From Bacillus_BD sp963787345 (GTDB lineage: Bacteria; Bacillota; Bacilli; Bacillales; Cytobacillaceae), in contig CAWBCW010000036.1 in NCBI GenBank assembly GCA_963787345.1, positions 101,033 through 165,032 on the forward strand: 64,000 nt of DNA, written 5' to 3'. The notes under the pieces were generated by a model. That model had not been told where the DNA came from. It searched no databases and saw only the letters and a list, made by a program, of their open reading frames with translations. Of the stretch, positions 34,126-43,068 are shown in pieces (position 1 is the stretch's first letter; every line of letters starts with the position of its first letter). A program made the translations under genes and the position numbers.

Positions 34126-34203
34126 AAGGAAAACCTCCATTTCATAAATAATCGATTTTATCATAGCAGAAGATGCTCTACCATACAATAATATTTTAAG
34201 TCT

Positions 34204-34806
34204 TTAGATCGATTTATACCATTTACTAGCTGCATCAACTTCTGATGCTGTTAATTGATGACCTCTATTTTCCCAATGAATTTCTACTTTTGCATTCGCC
34301 TGCTCTAATAAAGCCTTTAGCTCAGTCGATTCCTCTGGTGAACAGATCGGATCGTTCGTTCCAGCTGCAATGAATATAGACTTTCCTGTTAAATCAGGAA
34401 GTTCAATCCCTCGTCTTGGCACCATTGGATGATGAAGGATTGCACCCTTTAATGAGTTTTGATAGTGAAATAATAGACTAGCAGCGATATTCGCTCCATT
34501 TGAATAACCAATTGCAATGATGTTATCACGATCAAAACCATACTTTTCAGCCGCTTCATCAAGAAATTCATTTAATTCTTTTGTTCGAAAGATTAGATCC
34601 TCTTCATCAAAAATACCTTCAGCTAATCTTCTAAAAAATCGAGGCATCCCATTTTCTAATATATTCCCGCGAACACTTAATACATTTGCTTGATCATCAA
34701 CCATTCCCGCAAGCGGCAACAGATCTGATTCGTTACCGCCTGTGCCGTGGAGCAATAATAACGTTGGTTTAGTCCGGTCTTGCCCTTTATTGAATAGATG
34801 TTTCAT
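34204..34806 (-). CDS. mhqD: Alpha/beta hydrolase, MhqD type
   Basis: Carboxylesterase/dienelactone hydrolase-like protein of 200 residues. The nucleophile serine lies in IAIGYSNGANIA, with the Asp in AAGTNDPICSPEES and the His near the end (ENRGHQLT). In B. subtilis MhqD is encoded with the dioxygenase MhqE/MhqO and is induced by quinones and catechols; here it overlaps the mhqO-type gene by one base. It probably hydrolyses a ring-cleavage product. The symbol is by homology and context. Confidence 0.82.
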   Translation of the reverse strand: MKHLFNKGQDRTKPTLLLLHGTGGNESDLLPLAGMVDDQANVLSVRGNILENGMPRFFRRLAEGIFDEEDLIFRTKELNEFLDEAAEKYGFDRDNIIAIGYSNGANIAASLLFHYQNSLKGAILHHPMVPRRGIELPDLTGKSIFIAAGTNDPICSPEESTELKALLEQANAKVEIHWENRGHQLTASEVDAASKWYKSI

Positions 34807-35753
34807 TATTTATCTTCCTCCAAAACATTAATTTCAAAAGACGGTAACGTTTCCTCTACTTCTCGTCTTTTTGACTCTAACCATGATGGTAACATTAACT
34901 TTCCCCCAAGCTCACTCATTTGTTCATCAACTGCAAACCCTGGAGGATCTGTTGCGATTTCAAATAATATTTTTCCGTGTTCTCTAAAGTAAATGGCATT
35001 AAAGTAATTCCGTTCTTTTACAGAAGTTACATAATAACCGTTCTCTGCAACATATTTTTGCCAATCCAATTGATCCTTGTCATCAATCGCTCTCCAAGCA
35101 ATATGATGAACCGTTCCAACCCCCATTTGTCCTCTTTCCATAGGAATTGCCTTAAGGTCAATGATATTTCCAATGTCAGCAGTAGAACGATAACGTATAA
35201 ACTCCCCTTCTTTATCCACATATTCAAGGCCCATCACTTTTTCAAGTAATTCAGCCGTTTGATCAGGCTTTTCCGAAAATAAAGTTGCCCCGCCAAAGCC
35301 TTTGATAGCGACTTCAGGCGTTACCTCTCCAAATGTCCAAGAATTGATTGATCCCTCTTCTCTCTCAACGATTTCTAGATGAAGTCCATGTGGGTCATTG
35401 AAGGTCAAATAGGTTTCTTTAAATCTACTATTTTTATTATAGGGAATATCAAACTTTTCTAATCTGTTCTCCCAAAAATTCAATGCCCCTTTTGGAACAG
35501 CGTATGAAGTAACACCTACTTGACCTCCTCCAATCTTTCCTTGAGTGGCATCCGGCCAAGGGAAAAAGGTAATAACTGTCCCCGGTTTTCCTCCTTCATC
35601 TCCAAAGTACAAATGATAGGTACTAGGATCATCAAAATTTACTGTTTGTTTAATTAAACGTAAGCCTAAAACACCCGAATAGAAATCTACATTTTCTTGG
35701 GGATGACCAACAATTGCCGAAATATGATGAATCCCCATTGTCTTTTTACGCAT
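34806..35753 (-). CDS. mhqO: Ring-cleaving dioxygenase, MhqO/MhqA type
   Basis: Glyoxalase/dioxygenase (VOC) fold protein of 315 residues with two halves of paired beta-alpha-beta modules. The opening GIHHISAIVGHPQENVDFYSGVLGLRL and the midpoint GVGTVHHIAWRAIDD each place a metal-binding His; a Glu for the third ligand is in ILFEIATDPPGFAVDE. It would cleave hydroquinone or catechol rings, giving protection against quinones. Start behind AAGGAGATAAAA. It forms an operon with the hydrolase downstream. Half sites resembling the MhqR box lie 75-180 bases upstream. Confidence 0.85.
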   Translation of the reverse strand: MRKKTMGIHHISAIVGHPQENVDFYSGVLGLRLIKQTVNFDDPSTYHLYFGDEGGKPGTVITFFPWPDATQGKIGGGQVGVTSYAVPKGALNFWENRLEKFDIPYNKNSRFKETYLTFNDPHGLHLEIVEREEGSINSWTFGEVTPEVAIKGFGGATLFSEKPDQTAELLEKVMGLEYVDKEGEFIRYRSTADIGNIIDLKAIPMERGQMGVGTVHHIAWRAIDDKDQLDWQKYVAENGYYVTSVKERNYFNAIYFREHGKILFEIATDPPGFAVDEQMSELGGKLMLPSWLESKRREVEETLPSFEINVLEEDK

Positions 35754-35977
35754 TTTTTATCTCCTTCCTATTATTAAGGTACAGAGTTGAATTTTAAACT
35801 GCCAAATAATTAAAGTATCCTTCATTCGAGATATTAGACTAAAAAATACCTAAACAATAAAATATTAGTCTTATCCCCATTAATAATCTCTAAATAAATA
35901 CAATCAATTAAATTATATTTAATTCAAGATAATTGTAATGCATAAGTATTCCGGTGTCAATCCATGAAAAACCTTAA

Positions 35978-36001
35978 TAGCCCTTAATATATAAAGGGCT
36001 A
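35978..36001 (-). terminator. Terminator of the TetR gene
   Basis: TAGCCCTT pairs with AAGGGCTA around eight AT bases. Otherwise 35754-36021 holds only AT-rich sequence and possible MhqR half sites (TTCGAGATATTA at 35825, AATTCAAGATAATT at 35921). Confidence 0.6.
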
Positions 36002-36021
36002 GCTTTTTCTTAACTATTAAA

Positions 36022-36588
36022 TTAGTCATTAGAACCCGTCTTAATCCCAGAGAGAATAAAAGGAACGACTGATTTAATGAACTCCTCCGGCGGAATGTTA
36101 CTATTTCTCTTCCATTCTACGGATGCCCCGTAAATTCCCCAGCTTAATAGAACAGCAGCAACTTTTAGCGCCTCATCCTCTTCTCTTTCATTTTGTTTTA
36201 ACAACATTTTGTAAAAAATGACTTCGACTTGCTCCCTGATAATACGAGCAATCGTATCTTCATATCCTCTATGACAACGATTGGATAAAGACTTTTGAAA
36301 ATTAGTGATTGCTGTAAAGATACGAACAAAAACTTCTTCATTAAGTTCATCATTCTCATAAATATTATAATTCAAATTGACTAACAATACTTCTGATAAT
36401 GCCTTTTCTAATAGGTCGTAGATGTCTTCAAAATGGTAATAGAAAGTTGCCCGATTAATCATCGCTTCTGTCGTAATGTCTTTTACGGTAATATCCTTAA
36501 ATTCCTTTTTCCCAGAAAGTTCAATGAAAGAATCCATAATTAATTTACGCGTACGTAGAACTCTGGGGTCTGTTTTTGGTTGAGTCAC
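36022..36588 (-). CDS. TetR/AcrR family regulator
   Basis: Regulator of 188 residues. The helix-turn-helix is FKDITVKDITTEAMINRATFYYHFEDIYDLLEKAL; the C-terminal part (CHRGYEDTIARIIREQVEVIFYKML to the end) is the dimer domain seen in TetR_C_7-like proteins of Firmicutes. It is divergent from a DsbA-fold gene and a YdhR gene, which it probably represses through the palindrome between them. Start behind GGGAGGGATAAC. The effector is unknown; redox or thiol stress is a guess from the targets. Confidence 0.85.
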   Translation of the reverse strand: MTQPKTDPRVLRTRKLIMDSFIELSGKKEFKDITVKDITTEAMINRATFYYHFEDIYDLLEKALSEVLLVNLNYNIYENDELNEEVFVRIFTAITNFQKSLSNRCHRGYEDTIARIIREQVEVIFYKMLLKQNEREEDEALKVAAVLLSWGIYGASVEWKRNSNIPPEEFIKSVVPFILSGIKTGSND

Positions 36589-36619
36589 AAGTTATCCCTC
36601 CCATTTTTTAAACACTTTT

Positions 36620-36633
36620 TCCAATGTGTTGGA
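36620..36633. promoter_or_regulatory. Palindrome between the TetR and DsbA genes, candidate operator
   Basis: TCCAATGTGTTGGA, arms TCCAA/TTGGA around TGTG, roughly midway in the 186-base divergent region. Confidence 0.45.
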
Positions 36634-36774
36634 TAAACAACAAATCCACAAATCTATTGGTGTTGATCCTATACATTATCGCTTAAGATTAAACCATGAA
36701 GCAAATAACCTGCACTTAGTTTTTTACAGATTTTAAAAAATGAGCACTTTAAAATAAGAATGGGGGAAACGAAA

Positions 36775-37701
36775 TTGAAGAATAATAATATGATTTGTGA
36801 TTTAGAAACAGGTGTATGTGGAGTAGCTGAAGAAGAGGAAATGGAGATGATTGATTTTAATCAACCTAAAAAGTCGATTACCCTCTATTATGTGACAGAC
36901 CCGATCTGTTCTCATTGCTGGGCAATCGAACCGGTACTTCGTCGTTTTAAAGAACAATATGGACATTATTTTAACTTTCAAACCGTTATGGGGGGACTGC
37001 TGGAGAAATGGCATGATGGACCAATCGATCCGGCAAATGGGATTTATAAACCAGCTGATGTTGCTGGTCACTGGAGAGAGGTCGGAGAATTCTCTCGCAT
37101 GCCAATTGACGGATCACTGATGGTTAACAATCCCGTTCAATCCTCTTATCCGCCTTCTCGTGTATTTAAAGTGATTCAAAAACAGCATAATGATGAATTG
37201 GCTTATGAATATTTACGTCGCACTAGAGAAGACCTTTTTGCATTCAATCAAAATATTTCCGACCCATCTGTTATGATCGACATCGTAAATAAGCTTGGTC
37301 TTGATGGGGAAGCCATTGTAAATGAAGCAGAGCAGCAAAGTGGACAACAATTATTGAATGAGGACTTTAATCTTGTGAGAAACCTTGGAGCTAGAGGGTT
37401 TCCTACCATCATCATGGTCAATGAGGAAAACAAAGGCGTGAAAATTGTTGGTGGCCGCCCATTCCAATCCTACGTCGATGGATTAAAGCAAGTTCTAAGT
37501 ATAGAAGAACTACAACCAACACAGCAGCCAAATCTTTCTAGCTTACTCGAAAAAGAAAAACTACTGTTTTCAAAAGAAATTGAAGTGATGTATGATGTTG
37601 AACAATCAGATGTTCGTAATTTTATTGAAAAAGAACTGTCACCAGATTGTTATGAAACTAAAGAAATTCTAGGCGAACTTTATATTACATCAACTAACTA
37701 A
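36775..37701 (+). CDS. DsbA family protein (FrnE/SpxH-like)
   Basis: Thioredoxin-fold protein of about 308 residues with a DsbA-type helical insertion. The redox motif is PICSHCWAIEP (CxxC), and the cis-proline loop is ARGFPTIIMVN. This resembles SpxH/YjbH, the ClpXP adaptor that destroys Spx, but with a short N-terminus lacking the His-rich zinc region, so it is more likely a paralogue, perhaps an isomerase-like enzyme. No signal peptide. I prefer the TTG at 36775, eight bases after GGGGG, over the ATG at 36760. It precedes ydhR by 16 bases in one operon. Confidence 0.82.
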   Translation: MKNNNMICDLETGVCGVAEEEEMEMIDFNQPKKSITLYYVTDPICSHCWAIEPVLRRFKEQYGHYFNFQTVMGGLLEKWHDGPIDPANGIYKPADVAGHWREVGEFSRMPIDGSLMVNNPVQSSYPPSRVFKVIQKQHNDELAYEYLRRTREDLFAFNQNISDPSVMIDIVNKLGLDGEAIVNEAEQQSGQQLLNEDFNLVRNLGARGFPTIIMVNEENKGVKIVGGRPFQSYVDGLKQVLSIEELQPTQQPNLSSLLEKEKLLFSKEIEVMYDVEQSDVRNFIEKELSPDCYETKEILGELYITSTN

Positions 37702-37717
37702 GCAAAGGAGATTTATG

Positions 37718-38023
37718 ATGGCATACGTATTACAAGTAGATTTTAAAATGGATGGACCATTCGGTGATGAAATGGCAGTGGGATTTTCTGATTTAGCGAA
37801 AAGTATTAATGAAGAAGAGGGCTTCCTATGGAAAATTTGGACAGAGAGTCCCGAAACAAACGAAGCTGGTGGAATTTATATTTTCGAAACAAAAGAAACC
37901 GCTGAAAAGTATATGGATATGCATTCTAAACGATTAGCTGGCTTTGGAATAAATAATGTCAATGCAAAAATCTTTGCCATTAATTCTAAACTTACTGAGA
38001 TCACTAAAGGACCGATAAAATAA
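37718..38023 (+). CDS. YdhR-type monooxygenase (ABM-fold)
   Basis: Small dimeric ferredoxin-like fold protein of 101 residues, family YdhR: the opening YVLQVDFKMDGPFGDEMA and the block EEGFLWKIWTESPETNEAGGIYIFETKETAEKYM are characteristic. Related proteins act on aromatic or quinone compounds, though the reaction is not settled. Two ATG codons abut; the second (37718) is seven bases from AAAGGAG and is preferred. It shares a transcript with the DsbA-type gene and is presumably under the divergent TetR regulator. Confidence 0.82.
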   Translation: MAYVLQVDFKMDGPFGDEMAVGFSDLAKSINEEEGFLWKIWTESPETNEAGGIYIFETKETAEKYMDMHSKRLAGFGINNVNAKIFAINSKLTEITKGPIK

Positions 38024-38037
38024 ATCAATCAATAAAA

Positions 38038-38084
38038 AAGATCGAGGAAATATCAGGTGGCTATCCAGATATTCCCTCGATCTT
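38038..38084 (+). terminator. Terminator after ydhR
   Basis: AAGATCGAGG pairs with CCTCGATCTT, with inner pairing AATATC/GATATT; a T run follows at 38091. Confidence 0.8.
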
Positions 38085-38242
38085 AGCCTTGTTTTTTTAT
38101 ATTTAATAAGTCTTTATGAATATCCGTTTCTAGTAGCCTGCTACTCCGATCCAGATTTTCATTAACAACAGCTACTCGAACCCATTAATCGTTTCAATTT
38201 TATCTGATTCTTGAAGAAAACTAAGAGGAAACCCTCCTTGTA

Positions 38243-38662
38243 TTACTCTCCCGTTTCAGCAAAACGTTTTATTCTTTCACCAATTTCATCACGAACACGT
38301 TGGAAGAATGCCCACCTTTCTTCGTCAGTTCCTTGGGCTTTTGCTGGATCATCAAATCCCCAGTGTTCACGTTTAACGCCGGGTGGTGTCATCGGACATT
38401 TATCAGCAGCATCCCCACATAAAGTAACCGCTAAAGTAGCATTGTTAAGAATCTCCGGATCAATGATGTCAGATGTTTGCTTTGTTATGTCAATCCCTGC
38501 TTCTTTCATCGCCTTTATAGCATTCAGATTTACTCCATGCGCCTCGATTCCTGCACTTTTTACTTCCCATTCATCCCCTAAATATTCTTTTGCCCAACCT
38601 TCTGCCATTTGGCTTCTGCAAGAGTTCCCTGTACATAAAAAGTAGATTATTTTTTTAGACAT
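38243..38662 (-). CDS. arsC: Arsenate reductase (thioredoxin-coupled) ArsC
   Basis: Low-molecular-weight phosphatase-fold enzyme of 139 residues that reduces arsenate to arsenite for export. The three redox cysteines are present: the P-loop FLCTGNSCRSQMAEGWA (Cys10), and the pair in TLCGDAADKCP (Cys82 and Cys89), which defines the thioredoxin-linked class of B. subtilis. It is the last gene of arsRBC on the minus strand, 15 bases after arsB, behind AAAAGGAGAAA. Confidence 0.95.
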   Translation of the reverse strand: MSKKIIYFLCTGNSCRSQMAEGWAKEYLGDEWEVKSAGIEAHGVNLNAIKAMKEAGIDITKQTSDIIDPEILNNATLAVTLCGDAADKCPMTPPGVKREHWGFDDPAKAQGTDEERWAFFQRVRDEIGERIKRFAETGE

Positions 38663-38677
38663 GTTGTATTTCTCCTT

Positions 38678-39988
38678 TTAGTAAAGTAATAAGGCAATAT
38701 ATAGGCCTAGTAATGTGATAAATAGAATCGGAATCGTTAAGACAATGCCTGTTTTGAAATATGTTCCCCATGAAATTTTAACTCCCTTTTGAGATAAAAC
38801 ATGGAGCCATACTAAAGTTGCCAATGAACCGATTGGTGTGATCTTTGGACCTAAGTCAGACCCAATAACATTGGCATAAATAAGAGCCTCTCGGATCGTA
38901 CCAGATGTACTCGTCTCTGCAATTGCTAAAGCATCAATCATAACCGTAGGCATATTATTCATTAAGGATGATAGGAAAGCGGCAATAAAGCCCATTGAAA
39001 TAGTAGCGATGAATAACCCTTGTTCCGCAGCCCCTTGGATGACACTTGCTAATGCCCCTGTAAGCCATGCATTTCCTAAGCCGTACACAACTACATACAT
39101 TCCGATTGAGAAAAATACAATATTCCAAGGTGCACCTTTAATTACTGCCTTTGTGTTAACAGCATGACTTCTTCTTGCCATTAATAAAAAGAAGATGGCT
39201 GCCGTTCCCGCTACAATTGATACTGGGAGATGAATATATTCACTCGTAAAGTATCCGATTAAGAGGATTCCAAGTACATACCATGAAAGACGAAACATTT
39301 TTAGATCTCTGATGGCTTCTGTTGGTTTCTTTAATTTAGATAAATCATACGTCTGCGGGATATTCTTTTTGAAATAGATTAATAATACAGTAATCGTTGC
39401 CAACAGTGAAAAGACGTTCGGGATGATCATTCTCGAAGCATATTCCACAAATCCGATGTTAAAGAAATCGGCAGAAACAATGTTAACTAAGTTACTTACG
39501 ACGAACGGCAATGAAGTCGTATCTGCAATAAATCCACTTGCCATAATGAACGGAAAGATCATTTTCTCTTTGAAGTTCAAATTACGAACCATCGCTAATA
39601 CGATCGGTGTCAAAATAAGTGCTGCCCCGTCATTTGCAAATAATGCAGCGACAATTGCCCCTAAAATACTCACATAAACAAACATTCTAATCCCATTTCC
39701 CTTAGCAGCTCGAGCCATATGTAGTGCTGCCCATTCGAATAAGCCAATTTCATCTAAAATCAAGGAAATAAGGATAATGGCAACAAACGATAATGTCGCG
39801 TTCCACGTAATGCCGATGACCTCTACAACATCACTAAATCCGACAACTCCTACTAAAAGGGCGAGTATCGCTCCTCCACAAGCAGACCAACCAATATTCA
39901 AACCCTTAGGCTGCCAGATCACTAACATAAGGGTTGCTAAAAATATAACAGATGCTAATATTGCTGTTATCACGGTTCTATCCTCCAT
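38678..39988 (-). CDS. arsB: Arsenite efflux pump ArsB
   Basis: Membrane exporter of 436 residues in the ArsB/NhaD ion transporter superfamily, with about twelve helices. Characteristic stretches are SACGGAILALLVGVVGF, the FANDGAALILTPIVLAMVRNL loop and MNNMPTVMIDALAIAE, the paired re-entrant regions that carry arsenite. Its start overlaps the arsR stop by one base. With ArsC it gives arsenate and arsenite resistance; no ArsA ATPase is present, as in most Firmicutes. Confidence 0.94.
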   Translation of the reverse strand: MEDRTVITAILASVIFLATLMLVIWQPKGLNIGWSACGGAILALLVGVVGFSDVVEVIGITWNATLSFVAIILISLILDEIGLFEWAALHMARAAKGNGIRMFVYVSILGAIVAALFANDGAALILTPIVLAMVRNLNFKEKMIFPFIMASGFIADTTSLPFVVSNLVNIVSADFFNIGFVEYASRMIIPNVFSLLATITVLLIYFKKNIPQTYDLSKLKKPTEAIRDLKMFRLSWYVLGILLIGYFTSEYIHLPVSIVAGTAAIFFLLMARRSHAVNTKAVIKGAPWNIVFFSIGMYVVVYGLGNAWLTGALASVIQGAAEQGLFIATISMGFIAAFLSSLMNNMPTVMIDALAIAETSTSGTIREALIYANVIGSDLGPKITPIGSLATLVWLHVLSQKGVKISWGTYFKTGIVLTIPILFITLLGLYIALLLY

Positions 39989-40332
39989 TAGTCACACGAG
40001 ATGCGTAATCCCTGTTCTTCTAGTTGTTTTATTTTAAAATCTTGGTCTGGAATATATTGCAGTAAGCTATGGATTAAAGGATAATAGTCATTATCTTTAT
40101 TTAATGCATAGATCACCCATTGTCCTTTTTTTGTTTCTTGTACCAATCCGGCATCTTTCAACTTACGAAGATGTTGACTAATAGCAGGCTGACTCATATC
40201 AAAAATTGGAATAAAGTCACAAACGCAGTAGTCATTCGTATCTAGCATTTTTACCATTGTTAACCTTGTTTTATCCCCTAAGAGCTTTAGAATTGGCGCA
40301 ACTTTTTCTACTTCGATTGTTATCTCATTCAC
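39988..40332 (-). CDS. arsR: ArsR family arsenic-responsive repressor
   Basis: Winged-helix repressor of 114 residues. The arsenite sensor motif CVCDF lies at the start of the recognition region (DTNDYCVCDFIPIFDMSQPAISQHLRKLKDAGLV). I start at the GTG at 40332, eight bases after GGGGG; the upstream GTG at 40341 lies on the ribosome site. It leads the operon arsR-arsB-arsC and should release the promoter when arsenite or antimonite binds. A perfect inverted repeat lies 28 bases upstream. Confidence 0.94.
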   Translation of the reverse strand: MNEITIEVEKVAPILKLLGDKTRLTMVKMLDTNDYCVCDFIPIFDMSQPAISQHLRKLKDAGLVQETKKGQWVIYALNKDNDYYPLIHSLLQYIPDQDFKIKQLEEQGLRISCD

Positions 40333-40359
40333 AAAAATCACCCCCTTAACTTCAATTAG

Positions 40360-40395
40360 ATAATATTATATAAGTATTTAATTATATAATATTAT
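40360..40395. promoter_or_regulatory. Perfect 14-bp inverted repeat upstream of arsR, probable operator
   Basis: ATAATATTATATAA (40360-40373) and TTATATAATATTAT (40382-40395) around eight bases. It is entirely A/T and includes TATAAT-like boxes. 40396-40656 is AT-rich with no other feature that I can support. Confidence 0.6.
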
Positions 40396-40656
40396 GCTTA
40401 TATATAAATTACAACAATTTTTCAAAATAAAAAACTGCATATTTCAATAGCATCATGTTGGAAAAGTGTTGTATGATTTTATTAACAATTTTCATTTTAA
40501 TTATACTATAATAAGGTTCTTTTAATTGTGAAATATTTTTTACATGTTTTTAATACCTTAGAGAATTCGATATTAATTTTCTTTTACTTATTTAGTATGT
40601 ACTTGTTTTTAATCGGTAATTCTCAAATTTGGATAACCATTATAAAACAAAAAAAC

Positions 40657-40685
40657 CGAGAACATATACCAACATTTTGTTCTCG
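40657..40685 (-). terminator. Terminator of the DUF3050 gene
   Basis: CGAGAACA (40657-40664) pairs with TGTTCTCG (40678-40685); GGTTTTTTTG follows on the minus strand. Confidence 0.82.
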
Positions 40686-40721
40686 ATTCTGATTAACCCT
40701 TTATAAAGTATTATTGAATGA

Positions 40722-41492
40722 TTATAGATTGTTTTCTTTAATTTCTTCTAAAACACCATCCCACAACTTCATACGAGTTTCTAAACATTTTTCTCCGATC
40801 TCATTCGCCTTGCTTAGCTTTTCTGGGTCATCCCCACATAACTCTAGTAAGAGTTGCTCTGCCAATGGACCATGATGATCTTCATCTACCTCAATGTGCC
40901 TGTTTAAATAGAAAACCAATCGGTCACTTGATTCCCCGTTCTCCACTAATGAATCTAGCAATGGTTTAAACATGTCTGGAATCAGTCCTTCTCGCCCATA
41001 GAAAAAGGCAGCGGCCACTTCAAAAATTTCTCCGTTCATGGCTAAATCGAGATCAAACGTAACAAAGTCACGGATACTCTCTCGAATCAGCGGATTTTCA
41101 GTTAGTGCTGTTCGATAATCAACTCCGTCTTTTAAAGTTTTTGCAAAGGAATTGAACGGTTCCATATCCGCACCACATTGATCCATGGCCTCTAAATATA
41201 ACGAAAAGTGACTAGTATAGCCACCTCTTCCATCAATATCTGATTCTTCAGCGACAACAATTTCATTGATGAGGCGAGAAAATAGGGGCTTTTCATGTGG
41301 GAACCATGGTATTTCGACACCAGTTACAGACCTTTGTAATCTTTTTAATAAACTCATGAAATCCCACACAGCAAAAATATGATGCTTCATGAAAACTTTT
41401 ACTCTTTCAGGCGTTGTAATCTCTTTGTAGATCGGATGGGACAACAGTTCAGTTCTAATAGATTGCAATTTATCTAGATTGTTTGTAGTCAT
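40722..41492 (-). CDS. DUF3050 family protein (heme-oxygenase-like fold)
   Basis: Cytoplasmic protein of 256 residues. It has the DUF3050 pattern: LSHPIYKEITTPERVKVFMKHHIFAVWDFMSLLKRLQ near the start and FYLNRHIEVDEDHHGPLAEQLL near the end, with His and Glu residues spaced as metal ligands in the heme-oxygenase-like diiron fold. The reaction is unknown. I start at the ATG at 41492, seven bases after AAAGGGAG; an ATG two codons upstream is too close. It stands alone. Confidence 0.8.
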   Translation of the reverse strand: MTTNNLDKLQSIRTELLSHPIYKEITTPERVKVFMKHHIFAVWDFMSLLKRLQRSVTGVEIPWFPHEKPLFSRLINEIVVAEESDIDGRGGYTSHFSLYLEAMDQCGADMEPFNSFAKTLKDGVDYRTALTENPLIRESIRDFVTFDLDLAMNGEIFEVAAAFFYGREGLIPDMFKPLLDSLVENGESSDRLVFYLNRHIEVDEDHHGPLAEQLLLELCGDDPEKLSKANEIGEKCLETRMKLWDGVLEEIKENNL

Positions 41493-41773
41493 ATTCATAC
41501 TCCCTTTCCCAATATATTCATTCACAACCTTCTATATCAACCCCATTATATCACTCTTCTTGAGCACAAACTGCTGTAAAACAAGCTTTATCATGCAGGA
41601 GAGCTCTCCTTTCTTACTATAGAATATAATTCTTATCCATTAACTTTTATTAAAATACAAAAATGACAATTTGGTTAACTTTATCGGGATCATCTTAATT
41701 AATAATCGTTCTTTCTTTCCACAAGCCACAGAAAATTAGGTAAAATATAAATATTAGAGAGGAGATAATTCCT

Positions 41774-42616
41774 ATGAGTTCAGAATATAACAATAACATA
41801 AATAAAACACTTCACTTTTTTTTGGAACATGCATCTACCATAAAACAGCTATTTAATGAGGATGTTGACATTACAGTTACTGACCGAGAGAAAGTACTTG
41901 AACATCTTCAATCAAAAGAGATAACTGTTGAAAGTTCAAAAGGACGAATACTAGAAAGTGATGAACCAATTAAAGATGCCATTCGGTCAAATAGAAGAAT
42001 CGCACTGGACATTTCAAAAGAATATTATGGTACGCCTTTTTCTGCTATAATGGTTCCCATTCACGGGAATAATGGAGAATCAATTGGTGCAATCGCTGTA
42101 AGTAAAAGTACAGATAAACAAGCAAAACTGATGGAGGTTGCGGAAAAGTTTACAGCTTCATCTGAAGAAATTTCAGCATCTACAGAGGCATTAGCAATTT
42201 CTTCATCTAGTTTTAGTAAATATATGAATCAACTATCTAATGCTCAAAATGAAATGCGTAGACAAGTTGAAACAACGACAAAAATTTTGGAAATGATCAA
42301 TGCTGTCGCGAAAAACACTCGAGTTTTAGGGTTCAATGCCGGAATTGAAGCAGCTCGTTCTGGTGAATATGGTCGCGGATTTAGCGTAGTAGCAAAAGAA
42401 ATTACAAAGCTTGCTGATCAAAGTGCAAACTCTGTAAACGAAATTAAGCAGTTACTCGATGAATTAAATGATAAAGTTAAAAATGTTGCAAACATCGTCG
42501 AAGATACAGTTCAAATATCCACAAATCAGACAACGGCAATTGAGGAGATTTCACAAGCAATCGAACAATTAACAGACGGTGCAGCAGAAATTGAAGAATT
42601 GGCAAAGAAAATATAA
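41774..42616 (+). CDS. Soluble methyl-accepting chemotaxis protein, YfmS type
   Basis: Cytoplasmic chemoreceptor of 280 residues with no membrane helix. The first 115 residues look like a ligand-sensing PAS/GAF-like region (ITVTDREKVLEHLQ, LDISKEYYGTPFSAIMVPIHG); the rest is a coiled-coil signalling domain with the hairpin tip INAVAKNTRVLGFNAGIEAARSGEYGRGFSVVAKEITKLAD, which binds CheA and CheW. Length and layout match YfmS of B. subtilis. Ribosome site AGAGAGGAG. Isolated gene. Confidence 0.88.
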   Translation: MSSEYNNNINKTLHFFLEHASTIKQLFNEDVDITVTDREKVLEHLQSKEITVESSKGRILESDEPIKDAIRSNRRIALDISKEYYGTPFSAIMVPIHGNNGESIGAIAVSKSTDKQAKLMEVAEKFTASSEEISASTEALAISSSSFSKYMNQLSNAQNEMRRQVETTTKILEMINAVAKNTRVLGFNAGIEAARSGEYGRGFSVVAKEITKLADQSANSVNEIKQLLDELNDKVKNVANIVEDTVQISTNQTTAIEEISQAIEQLTDGAAEIEELAKKI

Positions 42617-42967
42617 TAAAATAATTTAGAGGAAAAAGAGTCTAACCCGTTAATACTTTAGTAGCCTGTTGGTCTGGCCACTTTTTCCTATTGTTTATAA
42701 ACTTATCACATTATCAAAAAGCATTGATTCCCCTAACCAATTTAGTAGGAATATACCTTATATTCCTACTAGTTATTCAAAACGACGGTTCCATTTAACA
42801 AAGCCTTTTAAAGAGGTAAAAGACAAATATCCCTAAAAAGTTATAGGAACCCCCAATGAATAATAAATATTGTGTGCCATTCAAAAAAACATATCGAATA
42901 AATAACTAAAAAGTACTACCTATAAAAATACAACAATATATTTCTCCCAACTCTTCATTGCCAATTA

Positions 42968-43014
42968 AAAACACAGAGACTAACCTTTTGATGGTAGATT
43001 AATCCCTGTGTTTT
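42968..43014 (-). terminator. Terminator of the LysR gene
   Basis: AAACACAG pairs with CTGTGTTT over an imperfect inner stem. Apart from a possible imperfect hairpin at 42629-42687 after the chemoreceptor gene, I see nothing in 42617-42967. Confidence 0.55.
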
Positions 43015-43068
43015 ATTCTTTCTTACAGGTGTCTTAACGTTCGTTCAAACCTTAATCATATTCGTCAT

